A stretch of DNA of 64,000 bases from Hymenopellis radicata (taxonomy: Eukaryota; Basidiomycota; Agaricomycetes; Agaricales; Physalacriaceae), in assembly GCA_015501595.1 (NCBI GenBank), contig JADNRX010000189.1, forward strand, positions 1 to 64,000, in the 5' to 3' direction. This document shows positions 1 to 12,000 of the stretch, piece by piece (the stretch's first letter is position 1; the number at the start of each line of letters is the position of its first letter). Made by a program: the position numbers and the translations under genes. The notes under the pieces are model-generated. The model ran no database searches, had not been told where the DNA came from, and saw only the letters and a list, made by a program, of their open reading frames with translations.

Positions 1-169
1 GCTTGAGGAAGTAGGATAAGAGAGAGGCTGGTAAGTGCTACATACAGATTGGAATATTGTCAAAAACAACAACATAGGTTACCTCGAGACGAGCAATGAA
101 ATCCGAGAGTATATTAAGGAATGTAAGAAACCCGAGGCGGCGATTGATGAAGCAAGAAAAACTGTCCGC

Positions 170-3100
170 TCAGTAAGGATTACGCCGACTTCGGGATTTG
201 GATGTCCTTGAAATGGATATCGCAGGAACCGCACCCAGCCCGTGCGCTGGTGTGTAGTCCATGTCGACTTCACCGCATTTCAGATGAAGAAGCAGGTTGT
301 ACACAAAGATCTGCTCGTATCTATAATCACAATCAGAATCAAAATCATAGAGAGCATAGAATCAGCACATACTGGGCATTGGTGAACACGACGGCCATCG
401 AATCAGAATTGCAACGAAGAAGATTGGGAGCCATGACGAGCGCCAAATTCGCGGGCGTCATTTTCGTTAGCGTCTGCGTTCGATCATCCAAGAACAGCTG
501 CAAAAAGCTGACGACGAACAACACCACCCGCCGGTTGATCGTGGGCAGCCGCTCGACGATATGCACACACGCTTCCGGGTCCTTGGAGCTCGATATACAC
601 TCGTTGTACATCTCCTCCGGAACCAGAGGATCGCACAACTCGCGGAGCCACAACTTCATCAGAGACGCAAGAATGTGGGGATCGTCCACGCCATCTAGAG
701 TGTAATACCCTTTGTCGATACGCAGCTTCAGGTCTGACACCGAATCGCCATCGCCCGGCACACGGAATATGCCCTCCGCTTTGGTTCCGCCCAAAGCTAA
801 GATCCCATCCGCCAGGAAGGGTAAGATGATAGGAACCTTTTGGTGAGGATAATTCCGTTCTTGTAGACGGATGATGGCGTCCAACGATTCCCCAAACGTC
901 GAGGGGTTGAAAGCGGCGTCCTGACAAATAAATGTTAGGTCCAACTGAACAAAGACAAGTCTGTAAGAACAGAACTGACCGAGGCCGTTTCAATCTCTGC
1001 TGTTGTGGGCGGCTTCCCTCGGGGTCCCTTCATGGAAATGAAGCTTAAACGCCGCAAACAATACTTGGCCATAACGTCCACCCGACCCTCCTGCTTCGCG
1101 GTGTGCTGTTGAATGAACCCGCTCAACGACGGCTCAAAGTTCTTGGAAGGTGGAAATGTTATCAGAAGGACGCATAACAGTTGCCATCCCTTGAAAGTGC
1201 TCTCCCTATGGAGTTGGTCAGACCAATGCTTTCAACAGACTATGAAGTGCACTCACGTGTTCGGGTTTGTGGTTAGCTGTTTCATGACTTGACAATATAT
1301 TTCGTCGCGCAGTTCGCCTTGTGTTAACCCTTCGCCCAGAAGCCATCGCTCCTGCTCCAGCATATTTGAGGACGTAGACGACGACAAAGACGCAGTCGAC
1401 GAATTGAGCGACGCGGGTTGCGACAAATGTTCAGACGGCAATTTGCCATTGAGGCGCTCTCTATCACCCATGATGTACTGTATGACCTTGAATACCTTGA
1501 CCGCATGTTTGCTCAGATCGCGGTTTAGCGCGAGTAGCGGCGTAGTTAGCGGAGTCTTGAATGTGGCTGTAAGTGTCTGATGCGCCACATTGATTGATTG
1601 AAATATCAGTTACCTTCTGCCAGGACATCATTTGCGCCACTGGAACGCGTCGGCGGAACAGGAACCCAATCCGGTGGGTCGAAAAGTACTGTTTGGCATA
1701 GTCGGATTCCGAGAACTGCAGGATGTCGGAAGCCAGGTCGTGCGGAAGAACAGGATAAGTTCGACTGTTGTAAATTTAGTATCGCGGCCCTCATTTATAT
1801 TGCTCTCACGTACCCCGAACTCAGAGTAGCAGTTGGAGCATCCACCGTTACAACACGAGGTTGGACGAGTATAGGCTCGCCCGTAGCTCGATTCTTAACA
1901 GGACTCATCTCTATTGTAGCGGCTAGACGTGGATTATGGCATTAGAGTCGATGTCGCGTAGCCATGGAACCCACACATACCTTGGTTTAGTATCGGTGCA
2001 CTAATCGTCTTTCCGGAGATCGTTGCAGCTTTACTGGGAACAGGTGGGATGGGACGACTGGGCTTGGGTGGTGCTGTTTCTGCGGGCGTGATGTCGACGG
2101 TAGCTGGCACGCCGCGAATACTACTAGACCCACTCTGATATAGGGAATGACCACTTTCCGACGGCGAGCTCGTGAGCATTTCGACAGCGGCGTTTAAGCT
2201 TTGGGGTTGCAGCGGTCGGTGAGCGATGTAAGAAGAGGACTTGGACCGTGCAAGTTGAGAGTCGGGTGTTCCAGAACGCTTTCCAAGGGAAGCCTGATTA
2301 TAGGACTGCAATTTGGGAGAGCTATTAGACACGTTGAGTTTCCGCGACTTTTGAGAGGTCGGTGTTGGGGGAGAAGAGTGCTCAGAGGAGTAAGGCGAGG
2401 CGGGTATGGGAGGAAGATGTTGCGCAAGGGTGTGAAGTCTGGAGGTTCCATTAGAATTAGCATTATTATGGTATTGGTCGTTAGAAAATGATCGTCTAGC
2501 TGATGGGGATTGCTTCTTGACAGAGCCGGAGGGACTTGGATTGCCAGACTGAGAGCGGTGTCCGTTTGGCTTTAGGTCCTGGCCGTTAGCGTATGATTGT
2601 GAACGCTTGTAAGATGGTCGGTCCGGCGTGGTATTCGGGGCGGCATCTGCGGGAATAGACTTGGAAACACGATTGGATAAGCGTCTTCCGAGCGCGGTGT
2701 TCTGAACATAGTTAGATTGAGGATCCGATGACAGGGACAATGGTTCACTTACTTGAATGATACCCAGAGGAATTACGAAACCTTGGGGGCGTTCCCAAAC
2801 GGTTTCGCCTGTCTTTGTCTGGTAATAATAGGGAAGACCGCCTCGACTCTCGTCACTGAGTTCCCACCATTCACCCTCCGTACTTGGGGGCAATCTGGAG
2901 ACGAAAGGCATTCAGGAACGGCGGTAGAGCGTGGGGAGAAATGTGCGTACACGAAATTCCCGACTGGTGGATCCCAGCTGACCTGGCCAGTGGCGGGACA
3001 GGCATAGAACTGGTTTTCCGTCTATGACATGCATCATCAGTTCCGGGCATGTTGGCGGGTGTTACTGGTACACACCTGTGGATCAACGAGGGTCACCCAA

Positions 3101-3309
3101 AAGTTGGACCCCCACGCCGACTCGTCGCCCTCCTGTGCTGATGTGGTGCTGCGAGATGACTTTGGGCGCTTCAGACTCGACTTTGGCTGGGTCACCGAGC
3201 CCTTTTCAGTCGCTTTTCCATTGGCCGACACGGTCGACGACTGGCGCGATACAGCCCTGGACGGCGGCGACGGTGACAGCGATGCAGGCGGCGGGGCTAC
3301 AACGGACAT
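170..3309 (-). CDS. WW-MyTH4-RhoGAP GTPase-activating protein
   Basis: Predicted Rho-family GTPase activator acting on the cytoskeleton and cell polarity. The ATG at 3309 opens a Ser/Pro-rich leader. Two WW domains follow: one at the first splice (YACPATGQVSWDPP) and one containing GEWWELSDESRGG...YYYQTKTGETVWERP. A long low-complexity Ser/Pro/Asn linker occupies about 1.95-2.75 kb. A MyTH4 domain follows at about 1.0-1.6 kb (ERWLLGEGLTQGELRDEIYC, then FKGWQLLCVLLITFPPS). The RhoGAP domain is at about 345-944, with the arginine-finger segment GIFRVPGD and the MAPNLLR motif. The last exon, after a canonical intron ending near 316, reads EQIFVYNLLLHLKCGEVD and stops at 170. The order WW-MyTH4-RhoGAP matches animal ARHGAP39/Vilse-type proteins. 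Domain calls are from motif reading; exact exon borders in the linker are approximate. Confidence 0.85.
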
Positions 3310-5366
3310 TTCTTTGGCGCGTAGTATGCAGAGTCAAGTGCTAAAGCCCTCGTTTAGGTCCGTCTACCACTGTGTATATTCAACCGATCTCAGGCGGAAC
3401 CGGGGGTAGACTTGAGGGTTTCTTGAAGGCTATAACGCACGGAAAATGGAAGGTGGCGTAGTAGAAAAGCACTCGGAATGCAAGGAGGCGCAAAAGAATG
3501 GACGAGAGTGTGGCCAGCACCCTCAGAGTCAGGTGAGTGGTGGAGGGAAGAACGCAGGGACGTGCCTTTTACAGGCCGACCTTCCGATAAGCGATGTTCC
3601 ACGAACAAACCAAGCTTGGGCCAACAAATGTCTAAGCTTGTCATGCAACAGGTCAAATAGCATACAAGTGGTAGTATATCATTCCAACCATCAACGTTCA
3701 ACTGTAGGTGTATAATGATTTTGAAAACCTATACTTGCACAGTCTTACAGAAGATTCACCGCGGGATTCCGTCTACATACGCCGGTTCAAGCCACCTTAC
3801 TCGCCGCCCGACAAAGTCAGTAACATGATTCAAACACGAGGAATGAACTTCGCGAAGTCACCGCTGAGACTCCTAACTCGACATCCACCTGTCTACGCGC
3901 TTCGCCCGATGCTTCCCTTTCTTCTCCCGAGTGCGCCGGGTGGCGTAAAGCCCACCGTTGGCGGGCTGAATGATACGCACCAGCGAGGGTTGGAAATTTC
4001 GTGCGCGCGTTCTAAATCAAGGCTCAGCTCATCAATGATCAGACCTTACTGTTGGACTCGCACAGGTTGTAACCTTAGTAGAATCTGTCAAATCAACAAA
4101 CGTCGCCCACTTCTAACATAATCCGTCGTAATTAACCGTGGCGTGATCGTCAGAATCAGTTGTCTTCAGAGTCTCTGATTGATGGTGACTGATGCATACG
4201 GGTGTCCTACAAACGCTTCAATATCCAGCCAAACGGTACCCGTAAAAAGGAATCAACTTTGTCTTCCAACGATCACGGAACGAGGGCGGGTACAAGGAAC
4301 GACAGGGCAGCAAGACCTTAAGCAGCTGAGCGAGCTTCTATGAAGAAGAAGATGAAAGGCACGGGGCCTGCCTGAGTCGATCTAAGACTGAGGAAGGCTG
4401 AGAACTAACAGAGGACTGGGAAAAGAGTCACTCAACGACAATTGTTCGTTTATCTGGATGTCAGTACAACGCTAGCATCTCATCTAGAGTCGTGTGAGCC
4501 TAGGGAACAGCTTTCGTGCACTTCATGTAAGCACGTTACGAACCCGAACGGTATCGTAATTCTAAACTCTTTTATGCATGATGATAGCTAACAAGCGGGA
4601 ATGAGTACACGAACGTGTGACATGACTAGAACTTACTCAGTACTTGCTCGTCGACATCGACGTGGACAAAGAACCAAAACATGTGGCAGTGCTGACTTTC
4701 GGAATTGCCGGTTTTGCCGGATGCCGTACATGGGCATCACCGCCTGGCATTGATAGGGGATGTCAAAGCTCGTAGAAACAGCTGCTAGCGCTACAGGCGC
4801 TGCTAAGGTGAGTTGCCACACTCTCGGGAGAAGGGTACATCGGGGCTTGCATTTCTTCTACCAAAATCACGACGTGCATCTAAGACTATTCTTCAGACCG
4901 TATCACAGCAAAAATGTCTTAAACGTTGCATGTCCTGTCCTCGAGGGGACCACCGGCTGAAATACTACTACTACTACTTCGATTGAAACCATTATCAAAT
5001 GAATAGGAGGCCCAAAACCTCTGTAAAGCGGCATGCAGACAACTTGAGTTGTCCGGCATCAGATCGGTAGACGACGCAGTGGGCAGTAGCAACTCACCGT
5101 AGGCTGTAGCAGCTGTTACGAGCAGCTTTGACATCCCATATTGTCACATCCTTGGCAGCAACGGTCACTCAGTACTCAGTACCCGACGAGCAGTTCAACT
5201 TTCAACTTTTTGGATATTCCCGTGCTACCAAAATACATCCTTTCCAATCCCGATGAAAACAAGATCAATTAATATCAATTAACCCAATGAAAGACTCCCG
5301 GTAGGGTGTGTAGTGCGCGTGTCAGCAAGTTAGTAATAAGTAGGTAGATACAACGGTGGTCAGTGT
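3310..5366. other. Gene-poor interval with short inverted duplication
   Basis: About 2 kb between the RhoGAP start and the fungalysin stop. Short ORFs exist on both strands but none has recognisable domains, consistent codon use or convincing splice partners. The only structure noticed is a pair of similar ATG-led segments in opposite orientation at 4760-4815 and 5080-5134, listed separately. Confidence 0.5.
4758..5136. repeat. Imperfect inverted duplication of an ATG-led exon-like segment
   Basis: On the + strand from 4760 and on the - strand from 5134 the sequence starts ATGTCAAAGCT, continues through CGTA...ACAGCTGCTA and reaches a GGTGAGTTGC splice-donor-like site. The two peptides begin MSKLVETAAS and MSKLLVTAAT. 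The arms converge and are separated by about 265 bp. This could be a duplicated first exon of a small gene family, or arms of a degraded element. No downstream exon could be joined with confidence. Confidence 0.4.
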
Positions 5367-7988
5367 CATCGACAGGCCCGGGAGACAGTCGCATCGTCAA
5401 CGTGGTTCTTCGCGTTCAACCCAAGGCCGCGACTGGCAAACGCGACTTGGAGCGTACAGGTGTTTGCACCGTTGAAGCGGATCTTGTCAGCTTGGTACCA
5501 AGCATCACGAGCGGAGATGACTGAAAGAGATGCTTAGCGTCGTCTAAAGAAAGGACGTAGATGTACGCACAATCCGGGTTACATGGCTGAAGCTGTAACG
5601 CGTCGAGCATGAGGTGCAGGAAAACGACGTTGCCTTCAGTTCCAGTAGGATCCGTCTTGGCGGTTTGGGAGAATCCGAGATCAGCTACAAGAGCAGATAA
5701 CACGTTGTGCATAATGTTCGCCCAGACTTCACCGATGTCTGCATAATATTAAGGGACAATGGAGGCGTTGCCACTGCACTCAGACTTACCATGAACTTCG
5801 TTCAGCTTTTGGAGGCTGGAGTAGCGGAGAGGATTGACGGCACTACAGACTAATGTTAAGCGTTGCCTGGTGAATGTAACAACTACTCACGCATCCGTCG
5901 AATAAAGGAAAGAACGAAGACCAGCAGGGTTATCGAAGACGAATGCGCCGACAGCGAAGTCTTCGATTGTTGCAGAGTTTGCAACCCAACTGTCCAGAAA
6001 ATGAACCAAAGGCCGCATCATGTAACTGGTGTTGCTTACTCTGCCATGGCATCCGACCAACCCTCACCCATTCCACCAGCCTCCAAAGTTTGCAGACAAC
6101 GTCCGGTTCCACCGCCTGTCATGCGGTTCGTGACACCATGAGTGTTTTCGTGAACTATAACGTCGTTCTCGAGAGCGCCGTCACGGCCAGGCTGCACAGA
6201 CATTTAACCCTCCGTAGGGAAAGAATGCATATTAAAGGTACTCACCTTGGTGAAATCCCATAAGAACATCCCTATACGCGAACGGTCAGACTAAGCGCCG
6301 AGTGAGACTCATGGAAACTTACGCATTTGACCAGACTGCCCACTAGAATGCACGAATTAGCTTGGATTTACAATGAGGAGAGCACAACTCACTCTCCGGG
6401 GGTCGAGAAGTCGGCGTTGTCAACACCAGCAGCATCCTGGACGGATATGCTGACGGGATCATTGCCGCGACCACCATTGCCAAAGTTGTTGCTCTGGAAG
6501 TTGAAAGCGGCCTGAACGAGGAGATGAGCCTCACGAGATCATCTAGGTCAACAGTAGAAATACCTCAGTGAATCCATACCTACACGCAAAGGAGATTAGA
6601 AAACTGGAAATCAAATCGCGGCCCAAGACACGTACAGATAGGTAACGTCGTGTACGCTGTTGACGATGAAGAAAGCGTTCGTCCGTGCGGCGTCAACGTT
6701 AGCGCCCACATTCGGCTCAGTGGTCAGGTCAACGGGGAAGTTGAAGGTCAGTCCGGCGGCCGATTGCGCCGACAACTGGCGGCCTTTGAAGGCAAAGGCA
6801 TTGTTTCCCCTGAAAACATGCGGTCAGGCTTGCACGCGTTGTAGAATCGAGGAAAATATTCACTGTGTTGTCCTGTGAAGCCCGTCAGTCAGAGGCACAG
6901 AATAAAAAGATTCCAAGTCACTAACGTGAAGTCATTCTGTCCATCAGAGTGCCATCCTTGCGGCGACGCCTTGAGATTCTCGGGGTCTTGGAGCAGCACC
7001 TGACCTCCCTCGTCAAGGGTCTCGTCTTCAAAGGGGACAACAAGATACTAGATGGCATCAGACTGCGCAGATTACGCGCGAAAGAAAAGATTACCCACCG
7101 AAGCCTTGGCGACAAAGTCCGTCACTGACAACAGCTCGCCAGAATGCGCATCAACAAAAGCCTCAAACCAAGCACCAGTATCCTGGTTCTGAATTTGCAC
7201 AACGTGGGTGAGGGCGGCGGTGTTGTCTTCCTTGACGAGATACTCCAAGGTTGAATTCCACTGATTGAAGGTTCCGCCAAGCATGTTTTCGGCCATGCTG
7301 ATGGCATCCTCGACGGCGACGGAAGGCGTTGATGGGGCGATGGAAGCTGATTCAGGAGTCAGTGGCGCTAAACACTAAGACAGCGAGAAGTACGCACAGC
7401 AGGTTACGAATGAAGAGCCATATGATACGACCTATCGACAACGCATTAGACTTGGTTACAGATGCAATCAATCAGATTGACCTTGTTGTTCTGCATGGCA
7501 ACATTGGCGACTGCGTTGGCGAACGGAATGCCATCCTAAAGGACAACATGCCTTGAGCGCCGAAATTCAAATAGAAGCGGAGGAAAATCCCTTACGTGAC
7601 TCTGCCTCAGATACGCATGGCTTGCCATTTCTCCCGCAAATCCGGCGCGATACGCGACCTTCTGGACATCAACACCAAGTTGAGTGGCGAGGAAGGTGGT
7701 GGTCATCTCTCCCAGAGTCGCGTCGGCACGCTTGGAGAGCGGGTGATCGACACCGGTACCAAAGGACTAATAACATATTCCTCACAATTGGGAGATCAGG
7801 GTTTGAACAGAGCCACAAACCTTGAAAGTTGAACGAGGGTGATAAGTATTAAGTTTTAATTGCCTCGAAATGTGCCGGACGCGGTGCGTAGTGTGCTTCG
7901 AGTCCGTCGGCCATGGCGCAGCGATGGAGGACGAGGCATAGACGATGACCAAGAGGACAGAAGAGAGAACGTTGTTAAATGCGACCAT
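5367..7988 (-). CDS. Secreted fungalysin metalloprotease (peptidase M36)
   Basis: Extracellular zinc endopeptidase made as a preproenzyme. The ATG at 7988 is followed by a signal peptide ([20 protein letters not shown], then APWPTD). The propeptide (FTP/PepSY-like) includes [20 protein letters not shown] and [20 protein letters not shown]. The catalytic site reads [18 protein letters not shown], an HEXXH zinc motif, with the third-ligand segment [12 protein letters not shown] downstream. The C-terminus has [17 protein letters not shown], then [18 protein letters not shown], ending [12 protein letters not shown] at 5367. The gene is unusually fragmented: just upstream of the active site I read exons of only 20 nt (6323-6342) and 26 nt (6246-6271). 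Together they encode [16 protein letters not shown] in frame. No break was found in the catalytic half. Role in nutrition or pathogenic/competitive proteolysis is inference from the family. Confidence 0.92.
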
Positions 7989-9005
7989 GATGCGCAGGGA
8001 GAAAGAAAATGAAAGTAAAAAGAGAGCAATGCGCTTGGGTGCGACACAGACACACCACCAAGACCGGGATGGGGCATTCCTCAGGTTGAACGCGGTCTAT
8101 TATATCCTTGATCGAAAAAAAGTCTTGGCAGATCTGCGTGACATGCGGCGCAACGGCTCTCAACGACGGTGCTGACCTGGACCACTGCGCATATTAAGGG
8201 CAGTTGGTTGATTGGATACCTTAATGCGCTTCTACGAAGCACACCCGCCTCCGCGGTCACCTTACAACGCGCGACGAGAACGCGGAGAAGTGTCGGTTCT
8301 TTCAATCCGCCGAGAACAAGCGGACGCCTTCATGCTGCATCCTCACTTTGTTTCATCTGCCATGCCTGGAATGAACGCCAGAATGGACTGAGCTCGAGGA
8401 CAATAGACTATGTAGGCACCCCACCTTGGGCCGTTGCATTCTTCCACAGTGGATATGTAACACAGTTACCTTCTTTTGAAGCAGCGCATAAAACGCTCGC
8501 AATTGAGATCCAACTGTAATACGCGAGGATTTCCACGAGTCTGCCTGCAGTGGCCGCAGCGTCGAGTATTCACCCAGGAAGACTATTGAATTGTCACCAA
8601 GGCTGAGGCTGCACTCGAACATCAGAGTGCAGCAATACGACAAGAGACCAGCTGAACCTGACCAGGACAATGAGGAACTAAGCGAATTGAGGCAACTCAG
8701 GCAGGCTGAGCGGAGTTTGATTGAAGACTCTGCCGGCCGAGTGCGATGGAGGCCTGCGCTCAACCTACTGCAGAAGCGCCATTTACTCGACAAGTTGAAA
8801 ATCTTCAGACGACTGGGCCCACCACACGAAACTCGTGTTCAATGAAGATTTGAATCCCAGAGGCCCAACTTACGGCGCCACACCCTCAGATGTGCCACAT
8901 AATGAGCTATGTTCAGTGATACATCATGCCAGTACTAATGTCCGTGTGCATATGATAGAAATACAGTGCATAAAACCCAACAAACGTAAACCCAACATAT
9001 AAAAA
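7989..9005. other. Intergenic region upstream of fungalysin, with one weak ORF
   Basis: About 1 kb. A + strand ORF at 8591-8845 encodes a charged, helix-prone tail (EELSELRQLRQAERSLIED, ending KIFRRLGPPHETRVQ) that could be the last exon of a small gene. No start or partner exon can be assigned and the product is not recognised. The rest presumably holds the fungalysin promoter; no specific motif is evident. Confidence 0.3.
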
Positions 9006-12000
9006 TCATTGCGGAAAACCATCTAGATCTATCTGTTCAATGATCTCAGCCACCTTGTACGCTGTTAAACAAAGTCAGCCGCGCTCTGTTAGAAGAAAAG
9101 AACTTCGCACGTTTAATATAAACCCTGTCCATCCCCGCTCCCAAGGCAGCATCGACTTGGCCTTGTCGCGCATTTCCTGTGATCGCGAAGATAGGCAGTC
9201 GCGATGCCGGAAGTTTACCTTCCTTCTCCCACTCCCGAATGCGCCGAGTGGCCTCGAGACCGTCCCTGGAGCGGAAAACATGAGACAAAATAAATGACGA
9301 GCGGAGAACAATCTTTACAGGATGGGCATCTCAAGGTCCATCAGGATCACCGACGGATAGATCTTGCTCTCATCCTCTAGGGTAGCTTCGAGAACTTGGA
9401 GTGCTAATATCTCTGGTCAATTTACTGCCCGAAGTCAGCGCTGCAGCTTGCTAACCTTCCATTCCGTTGTTAGCCGTGATTGTCAGAAATCGCGCCTTCT
9501 CTAGCTGTCGTTGAAGAAGTCTCTGATTAATGAGCTAGAGCCGCATCAGTAACTCGCGACAACGGCGATTAATTGAAACCAACATTGTCTTCGACGATCA
9601 AGATCAGCTTCGTCGAACGCGGCACTTCGAAAGAGGGAGACAGTGGCACGTGCACACTGCCGCCGTTGGTACATTCCAATAAATGAGGATTATCGTTCAA
9701 TGGTTTCTGCGTTGGCGTCGATGTGTTTGACCTGGGAAGAGGCGAGCTGGAGCGAACGGACAACGGTCGACGAACACCTGCCTGGGCAGCTCTGCGTGCT
9801 TCTATGAAAAAAGAAAATGCTGCGCCCTGGCCTGGCGCACTCATATGCCGAATCTGTCCACCTTGTAACTCTGCCAACTTCTTGCACAGATATAAACCTG
9901 CAAATATGTAAGTCATCGAAAAGAAACGGTGGTACGTTGAGACGCACCAAGACCAGTTCCTCCGAGACTGGAAGCCCGTCGCACGCCATTGCCAGAGTTC
10001 ACATCATTGAATCGTGTAAACAAACGTGCCTGGTCATCTAGCGGAATCCCAGGGCCACTATCTGACAGCCGAACGACCAACCAAACCCGACTGCCATCTT
10101 CGGCAGTCTGAGCGTGCATGGAACCAAATGGACGCGTCGTAGACAATGACACTTCTATATTGATTAGTCGTTCGCCGTCCCATGTTCTAGAGACACCGTC
10201 AGTATGGTCTATGTACACAAAACAAGATGGTCTCACTCTAGGATTCGACATGAATTTGAACTTGAGAAAGTCAATAACTAACGGGGCAAGAGATGGGAGC
10301 TGTACATACATCAAATTGACCAATATCTGGCAGAACCTAACGAGAGAGCAGTAAGCATGTTGGCCCCACGATCTCTCATGAACAAGCGAGTACGAACCGT
10401 GTCGGATCCGCCAAGATGCAAGTGTCCCGTCCGATGTCAGGATCAGTCGTCAGATTGAGTTTGATGCCTTGTGCAGCTGCTTGTATGGAGTACATAGCAA
10501 GAATGGCCTGTCGAACATGAGATACACATGTGAACCGAGCAAAGGAGACACCTTACCTCCAATTCATCTGTCAGATAGAACGTGATGGACTTAATGTTCA
10601 GGAGATGACTATCCAAACGAGAAACGGCCAATATGTCGCTGGCGATGATACTTTGATGGCGAGCACACAAAGACACTGAAGACACAGCATGTCTGGCATC
10701 TTCAAGCTCGACTTCGCTCTCAGAGAACTGCGCAGCCTTTAGTAATCTTATAATAGACTCTTTCGCAACTACTGACCAGTCTGCGTGCTTCCACACTGTC
10801 AATCATGCCCTTGAAAGACTGGATGATATCAGTAAGTCGTGAAACAGAGCCACTACATCATCCACGTCAGTGTTGTTCAGCAAGGTCAGAGTAACACTAA
10901 CGCTAGAATCTCTGCACTCTGGATAATAGCACTGAGGGGATTCCGCAATTCATGGGAGACAATGTCGATAAAAGCTTCCTGTAGATAATCAGTGAGACGA
11001 AGATTGCCGGGCCTAAGAACTTACTTGAAGACGACGTTGATGAACGGCCTCGTCTGCCTTTGCACGTTCCGAGTTGAGTTGTTCGGCAGCAAAACGACGT
11101 TGTTCTGTCTGATCCGTCAACGTACCAACTACGGAAAGAATGAATACCAGAGCAGATTCGAGAGAGATTAATGCTGACGCAGGCGTCCATCATTGAGCGA
11201 AATGATTTCCACGAACGTGTTCTTGCCATTAGCAAAACTGAAAAGGCATAAGTCGGTTTGTCCAGACACTAGGAGAGACCCATACTTACACAAAATCGAA
11301 GTGAACCGGTTTACCCTCATTGACAGCCTCCGCCCAAGCGCTTTGGGCTGCTTCGTGATTGTTAGGCGCAACACTAAAGGTCAGTTTAAGAATACTAATC
11401 TCGTCAAGAGAGCTGAATATACATACCGTCTCAGAACATCGCTAAAGTCCAGCGGCAAGCAGCGGGGCAGACCCACAAGTGTGAAGAATCTTTCATTCTA
11501 TCAGAAGATCAGCCACGAGCTATCCCAGATCGCGAGACTCTGACGGACGGCATATGTTATAACATCACGATCAGCTTCTTCGGTTTCAAAGATCGCCACA
11601 GGTGAGAGTTCACTCATGCGTTGGTATCGTTGTTTGGTGACTTTGAGCTCTTTAGTCCGCTCTCGAACCTGCCGTTCCAGTTCTTGCTGCTGTCGTACCG
11701 CTCGAAGTCGGGTCTGCACTCGGCTGATTAGCTCTGTCGAGCTGAAGGGCTGTGGCGCATGTGAATCAATTATTGAACGGGTACATGCGAAACTCGGATA
11801 CCTTTGCCAGGAAATCAACAGCTGTTTGGAATAGATGACCTTCAGAGCGATCGTCGGTCTCTGAGCCAGCTCTAGCGCTGAGAACGATAACAGGAATAGC
11901 CTGGACATTCGGATCATCGTCACCCTCTAACGCGGCAAGCAGTTGGATTCCGTTCATTCGTGGCACTGAAAATGTATTTAGAGGACTCAAAAGTCAATGC

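Noticed and set aside
484..993. Long antisense/alternate-frame ORFs over the RhoGAP domain
   Set aside because: They overlap the clearly conserved RhoGAP frame and have no family resemblance.
4919..5134. Small peptide ending CNV as a mating pheromone precursor
   Set aside because: Basidiomycete pheromones end in a four-residue CaaX box; CNV is one residue short, and no receptor of the STE3 type is nearby.
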